In this document: positions 26,502 through 35,954 of the stretch, in pieces
Position numbering within the stretch: the first letter of the stretch is position 1
Layout: each line of letters starts with the position of its first letter
Assembly (NCBI RefSeq): GCF_030817215.1
Contig: NZ_JAUSZA010000001.1
Location: 5,430,501-5,494,500, forward strand
Length of the DNA: 64,000 nt
Reading direction: 5' to 3'
Source of the DNA: Paenibacillus sp. V4I3
GTDB taxonomy: Bacteria > Bacillota > Bacilli > Paenibacillales > NBRC-103111
Notes under the pieces: model-generated
The model's input: only the letters and a program-made list of their open reading frames with translations
Database searches by the model: none
What the model was told of the DNA's origin: nothing
Made by a program: the position numbers and the translations under genes

Positions 26502-26617
26502 AGTTGACTCCCTCCTTCCACACAGGTGTTCATTCCGCTTATTGGCATAGTCGTTCTTAGTTGTTATGCGTAGAGGACCACCAGACTCGAACTGTTGAAA
26601 AATTCACAACAGAATAT

Positions 26618-26646
26618 ATATTATCATAGACAGGAAAGAAATTCAA
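26618..26646 (-). promoter_or_regulatory. Sigma-A-type promoter of rplS
   Basis: On the minus strand, TTGAAT (-35) and TAATAT (-10) are separated by exactly 17 bp, directly after the trmD stop codon and about 115 bp before rplS. The sequence downstream forms a small hairpin, suggesting a regulated 5' leader. Confidence 0.6.
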
Positions 26647-26665
26647 TAGAGAAGTTTTTGGGGGC

Positions 26666-27424
26666 TTACTCCTCTTGCTTCCGCCCGTTCCATTCAACCA
26701 CCCAAGCTTTTTCCTCTTTGGATAGTTCTCTTCCTTCAAGCAAATCAGGGCGACGTTCTAGCGTTCGGAACAGAGACTCCTTGCGGCGCCAACGCTTCAC
26801 ATTTTCATGATGCCCTGATAACAGCATCTCAGGTACGTCCCAGTTCCTAAATTTCGCAGGCCTCGTATAGTGAGGATACTCTAGCAAGCCTGTGGAAAAC
26901 GAATCTGTCACCGCTGACATCTCATTGCCGAGCACACCAGGCAGCAATCTCACTACGCTGTCTATAACGACCATAGCGGGTAACTCGCCGCCTGTTAATA
27001 CATAATCACCGATGGACAGCTCATCCGTCACAAGATACTGCCTAATACGCTCATCATAGCCTTCATAATGACCACAAATAAACACGAGATGCTGTTCATT
27101 AGACAGCTCCTCCGCTTTCTTCTGTGTGAACGTCTCCCCTTGTGGGCACATGAGAATCACTCGCGGCTTCACTGGGTCTTGTCCATCTTCTTGATGTATG
27201 GGCAGATTCTCAACAGCAGCAAATATCGGCTCTGGCTTAAGAACCATCCCTCCACCGCCGCCGTATGGATAATCATCTACTGTGTTATGCTTATTATTGG
27301 AATAATCTCGAAAATTAACCGTGTTGAGAGCAACAATTCCCTTGTCATGTGCTTTCCCTAAAATGCTGGACGAAAACACACCCTCGAACATTTCCGGGAA
27401 CAGGGTCAATACATCGATTCTCAT
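26666..27424 (-). CDS. trmD: tRNA (guanine-37-N1) methyltransferase TrmD
   Basis: 252 residues. Methylates G37 of tRNA to prevent frameshifting. SPOUT trefoil-knot motifs are visible: MRIDVLTLFPEMFEGVFSSS, the SAM-binding YGGGGGMVLKPEP and ISIGDYVLTGGELPAMVVID-type sequence (LSIGDYVLTGGELPA). The ATG overlaps the rimM stop by four bases. Typical length. Confidence 0.97.
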   Translation of the reverse strand: MRIDVLTLFPEMFEGVFSSSILGKAHDKGIVALNTVNFRDYSNNKHNTVDDYPYGGGGGMVLKPEPIFAAVENLPIHQEDGQDPVKPRVILMCPQGETFTQKKAEELSNEQHLVFICGHYEGYDERIRQYLVTDELSIGDYVLTGGELPAMVVIDSVVRLLPGVLGNEMSAVTDSFSTGLLEYPHYTRPAKFRNWDVPEMLLSGHHENVKRWRRKESLFRTLERRPDLLEGRELSKEEKAWVVEWNGRKQEE

Positions 27425-27936
27425 TCCATTAATCCTTCCATCAGATGAATACGAATCGTTTTGTTGGCAATGTCCACATCGAGTATCACATCATCAATGA
27501 CTGGAAGCAGCAACTGTTTGCCTTTCGGCAAAGAAACAACCCATACGTCATTAGCTCCCGGTGTCAACACCTCAGAAACAAGCCCTAACTCCTGGCCTTC
27601 TTCCGTAACGACCTTACAACCAATGATCTCGTGATAATAGTATTCGCCCTCTTCAAGAGGTTGTTGCTCCTTAGCTTCAATCTTAAGAAGCGAACCTTTG
27701 AATTTCTCAACATCATTAATATTAGAGAACTGGTCAAACTGCAAGATAAACATATTTTTATGTAAGCGGGAGGTTTGCACCGTCACCGGCGTTTGCTTAT
27801 TTTGAGAATCTACAATAATCAACGCGTTTCCTTTATCAAAACGCTCAGGAAAATCAGTTTCCGGAACCACTTTTAGCTCTCCACGAATACCATGGCTATT
27901 CACAATTCGACCAACTGTCACAAGTTTTTCGCTCAT
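27421..27936 (-). CDS. rimM: 16S rRNA-processing/30S maturation factor RimM
   Basis: About 171 residues from the ATG at 27936 (MSEKLVTVGRIVNSHG), whose length matches homologues. A GTG seven codons upstream (27957) is also possible; the GGAGG site is 14 bases from the ATG, so neither spacing is ideal. The N-terminal RimM barrel (GIRGELKVVPETDFPERF) and the C-terminal PRC barrel (LLPVIDDVILDVDIANKTIRIHL) are both present. Assists maturation of the 30S head. It is translationally coupled to trmD. Confidence 0.94.
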   Translation of the reverse strand: MSEKLVTVGRIVNSHGIRGELKVVPETDFPERFDKGNALIIVDSQNKQTPVTVQTSRLHKNMFILQFDQFSNINDVEKFKGSLLKIEAKEQQPLEEGEYYYHEIIGCKVVTEEGQELGLVSEVLTPGANDVWVVSLPKGKQLLLPVIDDVILDVDIANKTIRIHLMEGLME

Positions 27937-27983
27937 ATGCGCTTGCCCAACCTCCACATTAATTTACCTTCAAAACCATACAA

Positions 27984-28012
27984 GAAAAAGGTTAGGAACT
28001 AAATCCTAACCT
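27984..28012 (-). terminator. Internal terminator/attenuator between khpA and rimM
   Basis: Perfect 9-bp stem AGGTTAGGA / TCCTAACCT with a 6-base loop and a TTTTTC tail on the minus strand. It should reduce read-through from rpsP-khpA into rimM-trmD. Confidence 0.75.
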
Positions 28013-28018
28013 AGTTTC

Positions 28019-28249
28019 TTATGAAACGATTTCAACGGCTACCCGTTTCGTTTCTTTCACTGCTGCCGACGTGACAACTGTGCGGAGCGACTTCGCAATC
28101 TTGCCTTGCTTGCCAATCACTTTACCGACATCGTCGGGATGGACAGAAAGCCTGTACTCGATCTTGTCATCTTTCTCCACCACAGCGACACGTACTTCTT
28201 CCGGATGATCGACAAGAGCCTTAGCAATAACGGTGATAAGATCCTTCAT
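28019..28249 (-). CDS. khpA: KH-domain RNA-binding protein KhpA (YlqC)
   Basis: 76 residues. A single KH domain with the GxxG loop in VGKVIGKQGKIAKSLRTVV. Forms a dimer with KhpB/Jag-type proteins in Firmicutes and binds RNA. It lies between rpsP and rimM, the conserved position of ylqC. A terminator follows it. Confidence 0.95.
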   Translation of the reverse strand: MKDLITVIAKALVDHPEEVRVAVVEKDDKIEYRLSVHPDDVGKVIGKQGKIAKSLRTVVTSAAVKETKRVAVEIVS

Positions 28250-28275
28250 GAACCCACCCTCCGAAAGATAACAGA

Positions 28276-28548
28276 TTACTTCTGTAATTTCAGCTCGTGA
28301 AACTTAGTCATCAGACCTGCTTTTGAGAACAGGCTGCGAACTGTATCGGACGGTTGAGCGCCAGTTTGAAGCCATTTCAGCGCTTTCTCCTCATCAAGAG
28401 TTACAGCTGCTGGTTCAGCAATTGGGTTATAAGTACCGATTTCTTCGATAAAACGACCATCACGCGGGGAACGGGAATCCGAAACCACCACACGGTAAAA
28501 AGGAGCTTTATGAGCGCCTACACGTTTAAGACGAATACGTACTGCCAT
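28276..28548 (-). CDS. rpsP: 30S ribosomal protein S16
   Basis: 90 residues, typical. Opens with AVRIRLKRVGAHKAPFYRVV and contains SRSPRDGRFIEEIGTYNP, both invariant in S16. An AGGAGGTGATTT ribosome-binding site precedes the ATG. Located after ffh in the ylxM-ffh-rpsP-khpA unit. Confidence 0.98.
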   Translation of the reverse strand: MAVRIRLKRVGAHKAPFYRVVVSDSRSPRDGRFIEEIGTYNPIAEPAAVTLDEEKALKWLQTGAQPSDTVRSLFSKAGLMTKFHELKLQK

Positions 28549-28583
28549 GAAAAATCACCTCCTACTTAGAATAAAATGCTTAT

Positions 28584-29942
28584 TTAAAAGGGGAATTTAA
28601 ATCCCTTGCCTAACTTCTTCATTCCTTTGGCACCTTTAGGTCCCATCATGCCGGAAAACTGCTTCATCATTTTGCGCATATCGTCAAACTGCTTGATGAA
28701 ACGGTTGACCTCTTGCACCGAGTTGCCACTGCCTTGAGCAATCCGTTTGCGACGGTTCGCATTGAGAAGTTCAGGCTTGCGTTTCTCTTCAGTTGTCATC
28801 GACTTCACAATAGCTTCAACACGTGCCATTTGTTTGTCGTCAACTTTCATATCTTTCATGCCCTTGATCTTATTAGCTCCTGGCAGCATCTCAAGAATTT
28901 GATCCAGAGGTCCCATCTTCTTCACTTGCTCCATTTGATCAAGGAAATCCTCGAATGTGAATTCGGCGTTGCGCATTTTGCGCTCCATCTCTTTCGCCTT
29001 GTCCATGTCGATTCCGGCTTGCGCCTTCTCAATCAAGGTAAGCATATCACCCATACCAAGAATTCTTGAGGCCATACGATCAGGGAAGAATGGTTCTAGA
29101 GCATCCATTTTCTCACCGCTAGCCACGAACTTAATTGGGCAACCTGTAACAGCTTTAACCGATAACGCCGCGCCACCGCGGGTATCGCCATCCAGCTTAG
29201 TCAGTACAACACCCGTAAGCTCAAGCTGTTGATGAAAGCTTTCTGCAACATTGACTGCATCCTGCCCGGTCATCGCATCGACAACGAGCAATATTTCATC
29301 CGGTTCAACAGCAGTTCGAACATTTTTCAGCTCGTCCATCAGGTTTTCATCAATGTGCAAACGACCTGCGGTATCAATAATGACATAATCATTACCGTTA
29401 TCTTTGGCATGCTGAAGACCTGCTTTTGCAATATCGACAGGATTTACTTGATCCCCAAGTGAAAATACCGGAACATTGAGCTGTTCTCCAAGAACCTGCA
29501 ACTGTTTGATTGCAGCCGGACGATAAATGTCACAGGCTACAAGAAGCGGTCTATGGTTTTGTTTAAGGAGCATTTTCGCTAGCTTACCAGAGGTTGTTGT
29601 CTTACCTGCCCCTTGCAAGCCTGCCATCATAATGATAGTTGGCGGTCGATTCGAACGAGCTAACTTACTTTGTGTTCCGCCCATAAGTGCGGTTAGCTCT
29701 TTGTTAACGATATCGATGACGATCATGCCTGGTGTGAAGGATTTCAATACTTCTTGTCCGATGGACTGTTCCTTCACCTTAGCAATAAAGTCTTTGACTA
29801 CTTTAAAGTTAACGTCCGCTTCAAGCAGCGCCAATCGTACTTCGCGAAGCGCTTCGCCTACATCTTCTTCCGTCAGCTTACCTTTGCTTCTCAGCTTACC
29901 GAAAACGTTCTGCAACCGGTTTGCCAATCCTTCAAATGCCAT
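28584..29942 (-). CDS. ffh: Signal recognition particle protein Ffh
   Basis: About 452 residues from the ATG at 29942 (MAFEGLANRLQ), with AGGAGG eight bases upstream. The N-domain is followed by the GTPase G-domain (GLQGAGKTTTSGKLA; DTAGRLHIDE; LTKLDGDTRGG). The Met-rich M domain (MRKMMKQFSGMMGPKGAKGMKK) binds SRP RNA and signal peptides. It is preceded by its regulator-like partner ylxM, 35 bp upstream. Confidence 0.98.
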   Translation of the reverse strand: MAFEGLANRLQNVFGKLRSKGKLTEEDVGEALREVRLALLEADVNFKVVKDFIAKVKEQSIGQEVLKSFTPGMIVIDIVNKELTALMGGTQSKLARSNRPPTIIMMAGLQGAGKTTTSGKLAKMLLKQNHRPLLVACDIYRPAAIKQLQVLGEQLNVPVFSLGDQVNPVDIAKAGLQHAKDNGNDYVIIDTAGRLHIDENLMDELKNVRTAVEPDEILLVVDAMTGQDAVNVAESFHQQLELTGVVLTKLDGDTRGGAALSVKAVTGCPIKFVASGEKMDALEPFFPDRMASRILGMGDMLTLIEKAQAGIDMDKAKEMERKMRNAEFTFEDFLDQMEQVKKMGPLDQILEMLPGANKIKGMKDMKVDDKQMARVEAIVKSMTTEEKRKPELLNANRRKRIAQGSGNSVQEVNRFIKQFDDMRKMMKQFSGMMGPKGAKGMKKLGKGFKFPF

Positions 29943-29976
29943 GCGCTTCACCTCCTGCTTCTGGACTTTCTATATT

Positions 29977-30327
29977 TTAATCGATCCCTACTATTGTATC
30001 AAAAAGTTCCGCCATTTTCCTCTTTAGCTCCGGTTCGCAAACATCAAGCACCTGAACCAGTTCCGCACGCAGCTTCATGCGTTGTTCGTGCTTATGTACG
30101 AGATGCAATTTGCTCTCATAATCCTGAAGAGTTGATTCCGCACGTTTAATATGTTCATAAACCGCCTGGCGGCTAATTTCAAAATTCTCAGCGATTTCTC
30201 CTAGCGAGTAATCATCATGAAAATAAAGTTGGAGAAAAGTTCTCTGTTTATCGGTCAACAGCGGTTCATAGAAATCAAATAGCAAGTTAACGCGATTCGT
30301 TTTCTCAAGCATTTGATCGATAGACAT
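29977..30327 (-). CDS. ylxM: YlxM-type helix-turn-helix protein (SRP-associated)
   Basis: 116 residues from the ATG at 30327 (MSIDQMLEKTN), with GGAGGTG four bases upstream; the open frame extends 26 codons further into the promoter. Sigma-70 region-4-like helix-turn-helix (LTDKQRTFLQLYFHDDYSLGEIAENFEISRQAVYEHIKR). YlxM is linked to the SRP pathway by its constant position before ffh. It is the first gene of the ylxM-ffh-rpsP-khpA transcript. Confidence 0.93.
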   Translation of the reverse strand: MSIDQMLEKTNRVNLLFDFYEPLLTDKQRTFLQLYFHDDYSLGEIAENFEISRQAVYEHIKRAESTLQDYESKLHLVHKHEQRMKLRAELVQVLDVCEPELKRKMAELFDTIVGID

Positions 30328-30376
30328 GATCCACCTCCGTAAAGGTTGCACGCTTGACAGCAGCACAACAGAACCT

Positions 30377-30405
30377 ATCATACTGAATTCCAAGATGATT
30401 GTCAA
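30377..30405 (-). promoter_or_regulatory. Strong sigma-A promoter of ylxM-ffh
   Basis: A consensus TTGACA (-35) and TATGAT (-10) spaced by 17 bp on the minus strand, about 50 bp before the ylxM start. It overlaps the longer open frame, confirming the shorter ylxM. Confidence 0.8.
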
Positions 30406-30430
30406 GCATTTGACCTTGTCAGTTAAAGAA

Positions 30431-30470
30431 CAAAAAAAAACCCTCTAACCGACTAACGGCTGAGGAGAAT
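30431..30470 (-). terminator. Rho-independent terminator of ftsY
   Basis: Stem CCTC.GCCG / CGGT..GAGG followed by nine U on the minus strand, about 30 bp after the ftsY stop. Confidence 0.8.
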
Positions 30471-30496
30471 TTTTCACGCATCAGAGAAGCAAATGA

Positions 30497-31489
30497 TTAA
30501 GCATTCTCTTCTTTTTGCTCACCGATCCATTTGCCAAAGAGGGCATGTACGAATTGCTCGGAATCAAAAGGTTGAAGATCATCCATTTTCTCCCCGAGGC
30601 CAACGAATTTCACAGGAAGTGATAACTCTTGACGGATAGCTACAACGATACCGCCTTTGGCCGTACCATCGAGCTTGGAAAGTACCAACCCTGTCAGACC
30701 TGTTTTGTCACCAAAAAGCTTTGCTTGGCTGAGTGCATTTTGTCCCGTAGTAGCATCTAAAACGAGAATTACCTCATGGGGAGCATCAGGAACTTCACGC
30801 TGGATAACGCGATAGATCTTATTCAGTTCCTCCATCAAATTCACTTTGTTTTGCAAACGACCCGCGGTATCGCATAACAAGATGTCTACATTACGCGTTT
30901 TAGCTGCCTGCACTGCATCAAACATGACCGCGGCAGGGTCGGCACCTGATTGCTGTTTAATCACATCAACACCAACACGCTCGCCCCAAGTTTCCAACTG
31001 CTCAATTGCACCGGCACGAAATGTATCGCCTGCAGCCATTAACACTTTTTTCCCTTGTGATTTGAACATGTGTGCCATTTTACCGATTGTCGTTGTCTTC
31101 CCTACGCCATTCACACCAACAAACAAAATGACAGATAATCCATTTGGATTTAAGTTTAGTCCTGCATCAGCGTCTCCCTTTAATAGCTCAATTAACTTTT
31201 CGGAAAGGATCGGTTGAAGCTCCGCGGGATCTTCAATTTTACGTTTCTTCACCTCGACGCGAAGCTGATCGATTAGCTTAAGCACTGTATTTACACCCAC
31301 ATCAGCGCCAATTAGAATTTCTTCAAGTTCCTCATAAAAGTCTTCATCTATCTTCTTGCGGCGGCTAAATAAATCATCCACACGATCGACGAAGGCATCT
31401 CTTGTTTTGGTTAGTCCTTCTTTGAACTTATTCGTGACCACTTCGGCCTTACTGGAAATACTTTCCTTTAATCGTTTAAAAAAGCTCAT
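30497..31489 (-). CDS. ftsY: Signal recognition particle receptor FtsY
   Basis: 330 residues from the ATG at 31489 (MSFFKRLKESI), with AGGAGGAACC upstream. SRP-type GTPase: NG domains with GVNGVGKTTTIGKMA, DTAGRLQNKVNLM and SKLDGTAKGGI, ending with the usual C-terminal FDSEQFVHALF. The short N-terminal basic/coiled part (about 1-45) is the membrane-associating region and lacks the acidic A domain of E. coli. It lies 32 bp after smc and is probably co-transcribed. Confidence 0.97.
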   Translation of the reverse strand: MSFFKRLKESISSKAEVVTNKFKEGLTKTRDAFVDRVDDLFSRRKKIDEDFYEELEEILIGADVGVNTVLKLIDQLRVEVKKRKIEDPAELQPILSEKLIELLKGDADAGLNLNPNGLSVILFVGVNGVGKTTTIGKMAHMFKSQGKKVLMAAGDTFRAGAIEQLETWGERVGVDVIKQQSGADPAAVMFDAVQAAKTRNVDILLCDTAGRLQNKVNLMEELNKIYRVIQREVPDAPHEVILVLDATTGQNALSQAKLFGDKTGLTGLVLSKLDGTAKGGIVVAIRQELSLPVKFVGLGEKMDDLQPFDSEQFVHALFGKWIGEQKEENA

Positions 31490-31521
31490 GGTTCCTCCTA
31501 ATAAAATAGCATTCAACCTAA

Positions 31522-34500
31522 TTATGATGCGGACATGGCGGCTTCTTCATCCTCTAAACGAACGGATACGAGCTTGGAAACACCGCCCTCTTGCATTGTT
31601 ACCCCGTACAGCACATCCGCTTCCTCCATCGTCCCCTTGCGGTGCGTAACGACGATAAATTGCGTCATTTCAGAGAACTCACGCAAGTATTCGGCAAAAC
31701 GAGATACGTTTGCTTCGTCCAAAGCAGCCTCTACCTCATCTAGTACACAGAATGGAACCGGCTTTACACGGATAATTGAGAATAACAGCGCAATCGCTGT
31801 GAGAGCGCGCTCTCCACCGGAAAGAAGCTGAAGATTTTGCAGTTTTTTACCAGGTGGTTGTGCAACGATCTCGATACCTGTATCCAGCATATTCTCCGGC
31901 TCAGATAGAATCAAATCCGCACGGCCACCACCAAACAATTTAGCAAATACGACGCCAAAGTGCGAGCGAATCGCATCAAAAGTGGTCTTAAATCGTTTGG
32001 ACATTTCTAGATCCATTTCACGGATGACCTGATAAAGCGTCGTTTTGGCTTCGATCAAATCATTTTTCTGAGAGTCTAAGAATTCATAGCGCTCAGAGAC
32101 CCTCGCATATTCTTCAATAGCGCCAAGGTTCACATCACCAAGCGAAGCGATTTCGCGTTTAAGTTCGCGCACTCTACTCTGCGTACCTTGGATATCTTCC
32201 GGTACTGGATAGCGCTCTTTAGCTAACTCATAGCTAAGCTCATATTCTTCCCCTAGCTTCTTCAGCAGGTTTTCTAGCTCAACATCCAGTCGAGTTACCC
32301 GGACCTCAGTTTGATGCAGACTCTCTTCAACCTGTTTCAGCTGAATACGTTGCGTCCGGGTTTCGTTCTCTTCTTGCTCGAGCTTATGTAACCAATCAGT
32401 TCGTTCAGCACGCTTGAAATCAATGTTTTCTGAGCATTGCTGCTTCTTGATTTTGAGATCATTAAGTAATTCAACTTGAAGTACAGTCTCTTGATCAAGC
32501 GCTGCCATATCTTGCTCCAACTGCTCAAGCAGACCGCGGTTCATTTCCATTTCCCGCTCAGCTTCGCCTAGATCCTGCTGCAGTCGCCGTTGTTGATCTT
32601 GTAGCGATTGTTTCTCTTGCGAAATAGAAGCAACCTTGACCTTTAAATCCGTCAACTGGCTTTGCAGCTCTTCCTTCTCCGACTCACTCGCTTTACGGGA
32701 GTGTTCGGCATCTCGAATCGCTTGCTGTAAGGAAGCTTCTTCTTCCTGCAGTTCAGCCAGCGCTGCTTCGGACTCGACTTTCTTCCGTCCAAGATCAGCC
32801 TGCTCTTCAAGCAGCGAACCTCGATCTTGACTATCCAGTGTTAGCTGTTCTTCAACTGTGCGGCTTTCGGACTCAAGCGGATTCAATTCTGCCCGAATTT
32901 GCTGCTCGGTGATACGTTTTTGCTCACCTTGCTGACGGAGCTGTTCGATCGTCATCATATCATCCGTAATCTCGCGCTTCATCACGCTGGATTGGCTGCG
33001 TAAACCGCTGAGCTGCTCCTCAGAAGTTTTGATCTCCTGATCCAGCTCCTCAATTTGACGTTGACGTCCAAGCAGATTCGTTGATTTCTTCTGCAAGCTT
33101 CCGCCTGTCATCGAACCACCAGGGTTCACAACGTCACCTTCCAGCGTGACTACCCGATAGCGATACTGTGCTTTAGCAGCAATATGATTCGCATCTTCTA
33201 AACTCTGCGCCACAACAACATTCCCAAGCAGGCTTGAAAAAATGTTCTGGTAGGTGGACTCAAATGAAACAAGGTCAACCGCAAGGCCGACAAAGCCTTT
33301 GGAAGATTTCAAAGAACTAAGCTCACTGTCGGAAATCGAGCGTCCGCGAATAACATTCATAGGCAGGAACGTAGCTCGTCCCATTTGACGGCGCTTCAAG
33401 AAGGCAATGGCTTCACGCCCATCCGCTTCGGTCTCGACAACGATATTTTGCAACGCGCCGCCGAGCGCCGTCTCAATCGCAACCTCAACGTCTGCCGGCA
33501 CCTTAACAAGCTCGGCTACGGCCCCGCGAATACCGCGCAAATCCTTGCGGCTCTTCGCTTTAAGAACTTCTTTAACTCCCTGCATGAAGCCATCGTAATC
33601 GTTGGCCATCTCTTTCATCGTGTCGCGGCGGGATGTCAACGCATCCAACTTCTGCTCCCATTTGCGGACCATGCTTTGTGCTTCATCAAGCAACCCTTGC
33701 TTGCTTTTCAAGCTTTGGGTTAACTGCACATACCTTTGTCGTTCATTCTCAATTTCACTAACCGTTTGTTCCAATTTAGCCGTCAACTCTTGCTTACGGA
33801 TCAAAATCTTCTCGCGCTGTTCCGACCATTTCTGACGTTCTTCATCTAGCCTTTCCAAACGACGACCGATACTTTCCGTTTGCTGCTCAGCGTAACGAAT
33901 CTCGTTCCTCGCCTGAGCCATCCGGTTCAGCGTTTCTAGTAATTCGCCCTTCAACTGATCTTCAGGCGAGGAGCTAATACCGCCATTAACCCCAAGTAAC
34001 CGCTGTTCTTCCGCGGTCAGCTTTGCTTGAAACTCAAAAAGCTGGGCGCCAATTTGAATGATTTTCTCCCGCTGCTGGCTCAGCTCTGCATCTTTATCTA
34101 TTTTACGCTGTTCTTGAATTGCGATAGTAGTGCTTAGCTGCTGGTGATTAGCCACGTAATTCTTATTACGTTCTTTAAGCACCTCGCCATGCCCTTCGCA
34201 CTTCTCGAAATCTTCGCTCAGCTGGAGTAAACTTTCTTGAAGCTTTTCCAGCTCCTCCTCTAACCTTCGAGTTTCCCATCTATGCTTCTCCAAGTGCGCA
34301 TCATGCTGATTCACAATCGTCGAAAGCTCTGTTTGTTCTTTGACTAGCTTCTCTAGTAACTGCTTCGAATCATTCCATGAAATGTAAATCTGATCAATTT
34401 GATGTACATACATAGCAATCTCACTGCTTTTGAGCGTCTCCCGAAGCTCTTTATAACGAATCGCCTTCTCAGACTGCTCGCGAAGCGGTTCAATTTGATC

Positions 34501-35097
34501 CTCAAGCTCAGAAACCAAGTCGTGAATCCGCAGCAAATTTTGCTCCGTGTCACTTAATTTCTTCTCCGCTTCACGTTTACGCGATTTATATTTAACAATC
34601 CCCGAAGCCTCTTCAAAGATCCCTCGACGATCTTCGGATTTCGTACTTAAAATTTCTTCAATGCGGCCTTGTCCAATAATAGAATAAGCTTCTTTCCCTA
34701 TCCCTGTGTCCATGAACAATTCCGTAATATCTTTCAGGCGGCAGGGCTGCTTATTAATTAAATACTCACTTTCCCCACTGCGATGCACCCTGCGAGTAAC
34801 CGTCACTTCATTGAAGTCAAGTGGAAGCGATTGCGACGTATTATCAAGCGTAAGCGAGACTTCCCCATAATTGACAGCTCGGCGCGCATCACTGCCTGCA
34901 AAAATAACATCTTCCATTTTACCGCCACGCAAGGACTTCGCACTTTGCTCACCTAACACCCAGCGGATACCGTCCGAAATATTGCTTTTTCCACTGCCGT
35001 TAGGACCTACAACCGCGGTAATACCGCGTACAAATTCCAGCTCCGTACGGTCTGCGAAAGACTTAAACCCGGATAATTCAATCCGTTTCAAAAACAT
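31522..35097 (-). CDS. smc: Chromosome partition protein SMC
   Basis: 1191 residues, the normal size. Condensin ATPase for chromosome organisation. The Walker A (GPNGSGKSNISDGI) lies at residues about 32-45. Two long coiled coils flank a hinge at about 505-640 (YDGFMQGVKEVL through the FLKRRQMGRATFLPMN region), and the C-terminal head carries the signature LLSGGERALTAIALLF and Walker B VLDEVEAALDEANV. An extended -10 element (TGTTACAAT, minus strand, 35117-35125) just upstream could serve as its promoter, since the rnc terminator lies in the same gap. Confidence 0.98.
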   Translation of the reverse strand: MFLKRIELSGFKSFADRTELEFVRGITAVVGPNGSGKSNISDGIRWVLGEQSAKSLRGGKMEDVIFAGSDARRAVNYGEVSLTLDNTSQSLPLDFNEVTVTRRVHRSGESEYLINKQPCRLKDITELFMDTGIGKEAYSIIGQGRIEEILSTKSEDRRGIFEEASGIVKYKSRKREAEKKLSDTEQNLLRIHDLVSELEDQIEPLREQSEKAIRYKELRETLKSSEIAMYVHQIDQIYISWNDSKQLLEKLVKEQTELSTIVNQHDAHLEKHRWETRRLEEELEKLQESLLQLSEDFEKCEGHGEVLKERNKNYVANHQQLSTTIAIQEQRKIDKDAELSQQREKIIQIGAQLFEFQAKLTAEEQRLLGVNGGISSSPEDQLKGELLETLNRMAQARNEIRYAEQQTESIGRRLERLDEERQKWSEQREKILIRKQELTAKLEQTVSEIENERQRYVQLTQSLKSKQGLLDEAQSMVRKWEQKLDALTSRRDTMKEMANDYDGFMQGVKEVLKAKSRKDLRGIRGAVAELVKVPADVEVAIETALGGALQNIVVETEADGREAIAFLKRRQMGRATFLPMNVIRGRSISDSELSSLKSSKGFVGLAVDLVSFESTYQNIFSSLLGNVVVAQSLEDANHIAAKAQYRYRVVTLEGDVVNPGGSMTGGSLQKKSTNLLGRQRQIEELDQEIKTSEEQLSGLRSQSSVMKREITDDMMTIEQLRQQGEQKRITEQQIRAELNPLESESRTVEEQLTLDSQDRGSLLEEQADLGRKKVESEAALAELQEEEASLQQAIRDAEHSRKASESEKEELQSQLTDLKVKVASISQEKQSLQDQQRRLQQDLGEAEREMEMNRGLLEQLEQDMAALDQETVLQVELLNDLKIKKQQCSENIDFKRAERTDWLHKLEQEENETRTQRIQLKQVEESLHQTEVRVTRLDVELENLLKKLGEEYELSYELAKERYPVPEDIQGTQSRVRELKREIASLGDVNLGAIEEYARVSERYEFLDSQKNDLIEAKTTLYQVIREMDLEMSKRFKTTFDAIRSHFGVVFAKLFGGGRADLILSEPENMLDTGIEIVAQPPGKKLQNLQLLSGGERALTAIALLFSIIRVKPVPFCVLDEVEAALDEANVSRFAEYLREFSEMTQFIVVTHRKGTMEEADVLYGVTMQEGGVSKLVSVRLEDEEAAMSAS

Positions 35098-35152
35098 GGT
35101 CTCACCTCAGAAATTATTGTAACATATCCCTTATAAAAATAAGAGAAAAAAA

Positions 35153-35178
35153 CAAAAAGGCGGCCGCAGCCGCCCCTT
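35153..35178 (-). terminator. Rho-independent terminator of rnc
   Basis: GC-rich stem GGCGGC-TGCG-GCCGCC followed by TTTTTGTTTTTTT on the minus strand, between rnc and smc. Confidence 0.85.
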
Positions 35179-35191
35179 TAAGCCATATGCA

Positions 35192-35893
35192 TTACCGCTG
35201 AACGGTTACATTCAATTTCGACAAGGCTCCAGCAGCTGCCTGCTGTTCCGCTTCTTTCTTAGAACGTCCTGCTCCGGTTCCCAGAAGGTCGGCATCCATG
35301 TGCACTTCAGCTACAAACTCACGTTCATGAGCTGGCCCACGTTCATTCACAATGCGGTATTCCAATAAACCCATGTTGTGATGTTGGGTATGCTCCTGCA
35401 AGAGAGTCTTGTAATCAATAATTAGCAGTTTACCTTCACTGGAGATTTTTGCGAAAACGTGCTTTTTGAGAAAACCTTTTACGATATCCAAGCCTTGATC
35501 AAGGTATAAAGCTCCAACAAAGGACTCGAAAACGTCGGCAAGGAGCGCTGGGCGTGACCGCCCTCCAGTTAACTCTTCCCCTTTACCGAGTAATACAAAA
35601 GCACCGAAATCCAAATCTTCAGCGAACGTAACGAGTGACGGCTCACAAACGATAGACGCCCTGAGCTTCGTCAGTTCACCTTCTGAACGCCCTGGATAAG
35701 AATCATATAAAAATTCCGAAACTGTTAGTTCAAGGACAGCATCCCCTAGAAACTCCAGACGCTCGTTATCTTTATGCCCAGCAATGCGGTGTTCATTGAC
35801 ATAAGAAGAATGGGTAAAAGCTTGCTGAAGCAGCTCTTTTTTCCGAAATGCAATCCCAATTCGCTGCTGCAACTCTTTAATATCACGGTTCAT
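35192..35893 (-). CDS. rnc: Ribonuclease III
   Basis: 233 residues. Cleaves double-stranded RNA in rRNA processing. The signature NERLEFLGDAVLELTVSEFLY contains the catalytic acidic residues. A second acidic block (LADVFESFVGALYLDQG) and the C-terminal dsRBD (YKTLLQEHTQHHNMG; GAGRSKKEAEQQAAAGAL) are intact. Located after fabF, as in Bacillus (acpA-rnc-smc), but ends in its own terminator before smc. Confidence 0.97.
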   Translation of the reverse strand: MNRDIKELQQRIGIAFRKKELLQQAFTHSSYVNEHRIAGHKDNERLEFLGDAVLELTVSEFLYDSYPGRSEGELTKLRASIVCEPSLVTFAEDLDFGAFVLLGKGEELTGGRSRPALLADVFESFVGALYLDQGLDIVKGFLKKHVFAKISSEGKLLIIDYKTLLQEHTQHHNMGLLEYRIVNERGPAHEREFVAEVHMDADLLGTGAGRSKKEAEQQAAAGALSKLNVTVQR

Positions 35894-35954
35894 AGCCTTT
35901 ATTCACCACCCAGAGAGAATGATATTCCGTTATCTTTCTTCGTAGGAAGGCAAA

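Noticed and set aside
26502..26617. L19 leader RNA
   Set aside because: The position is right and a small hairpin exists, but I cannot match the consensus structure by eye, so only a note is given under rplS.
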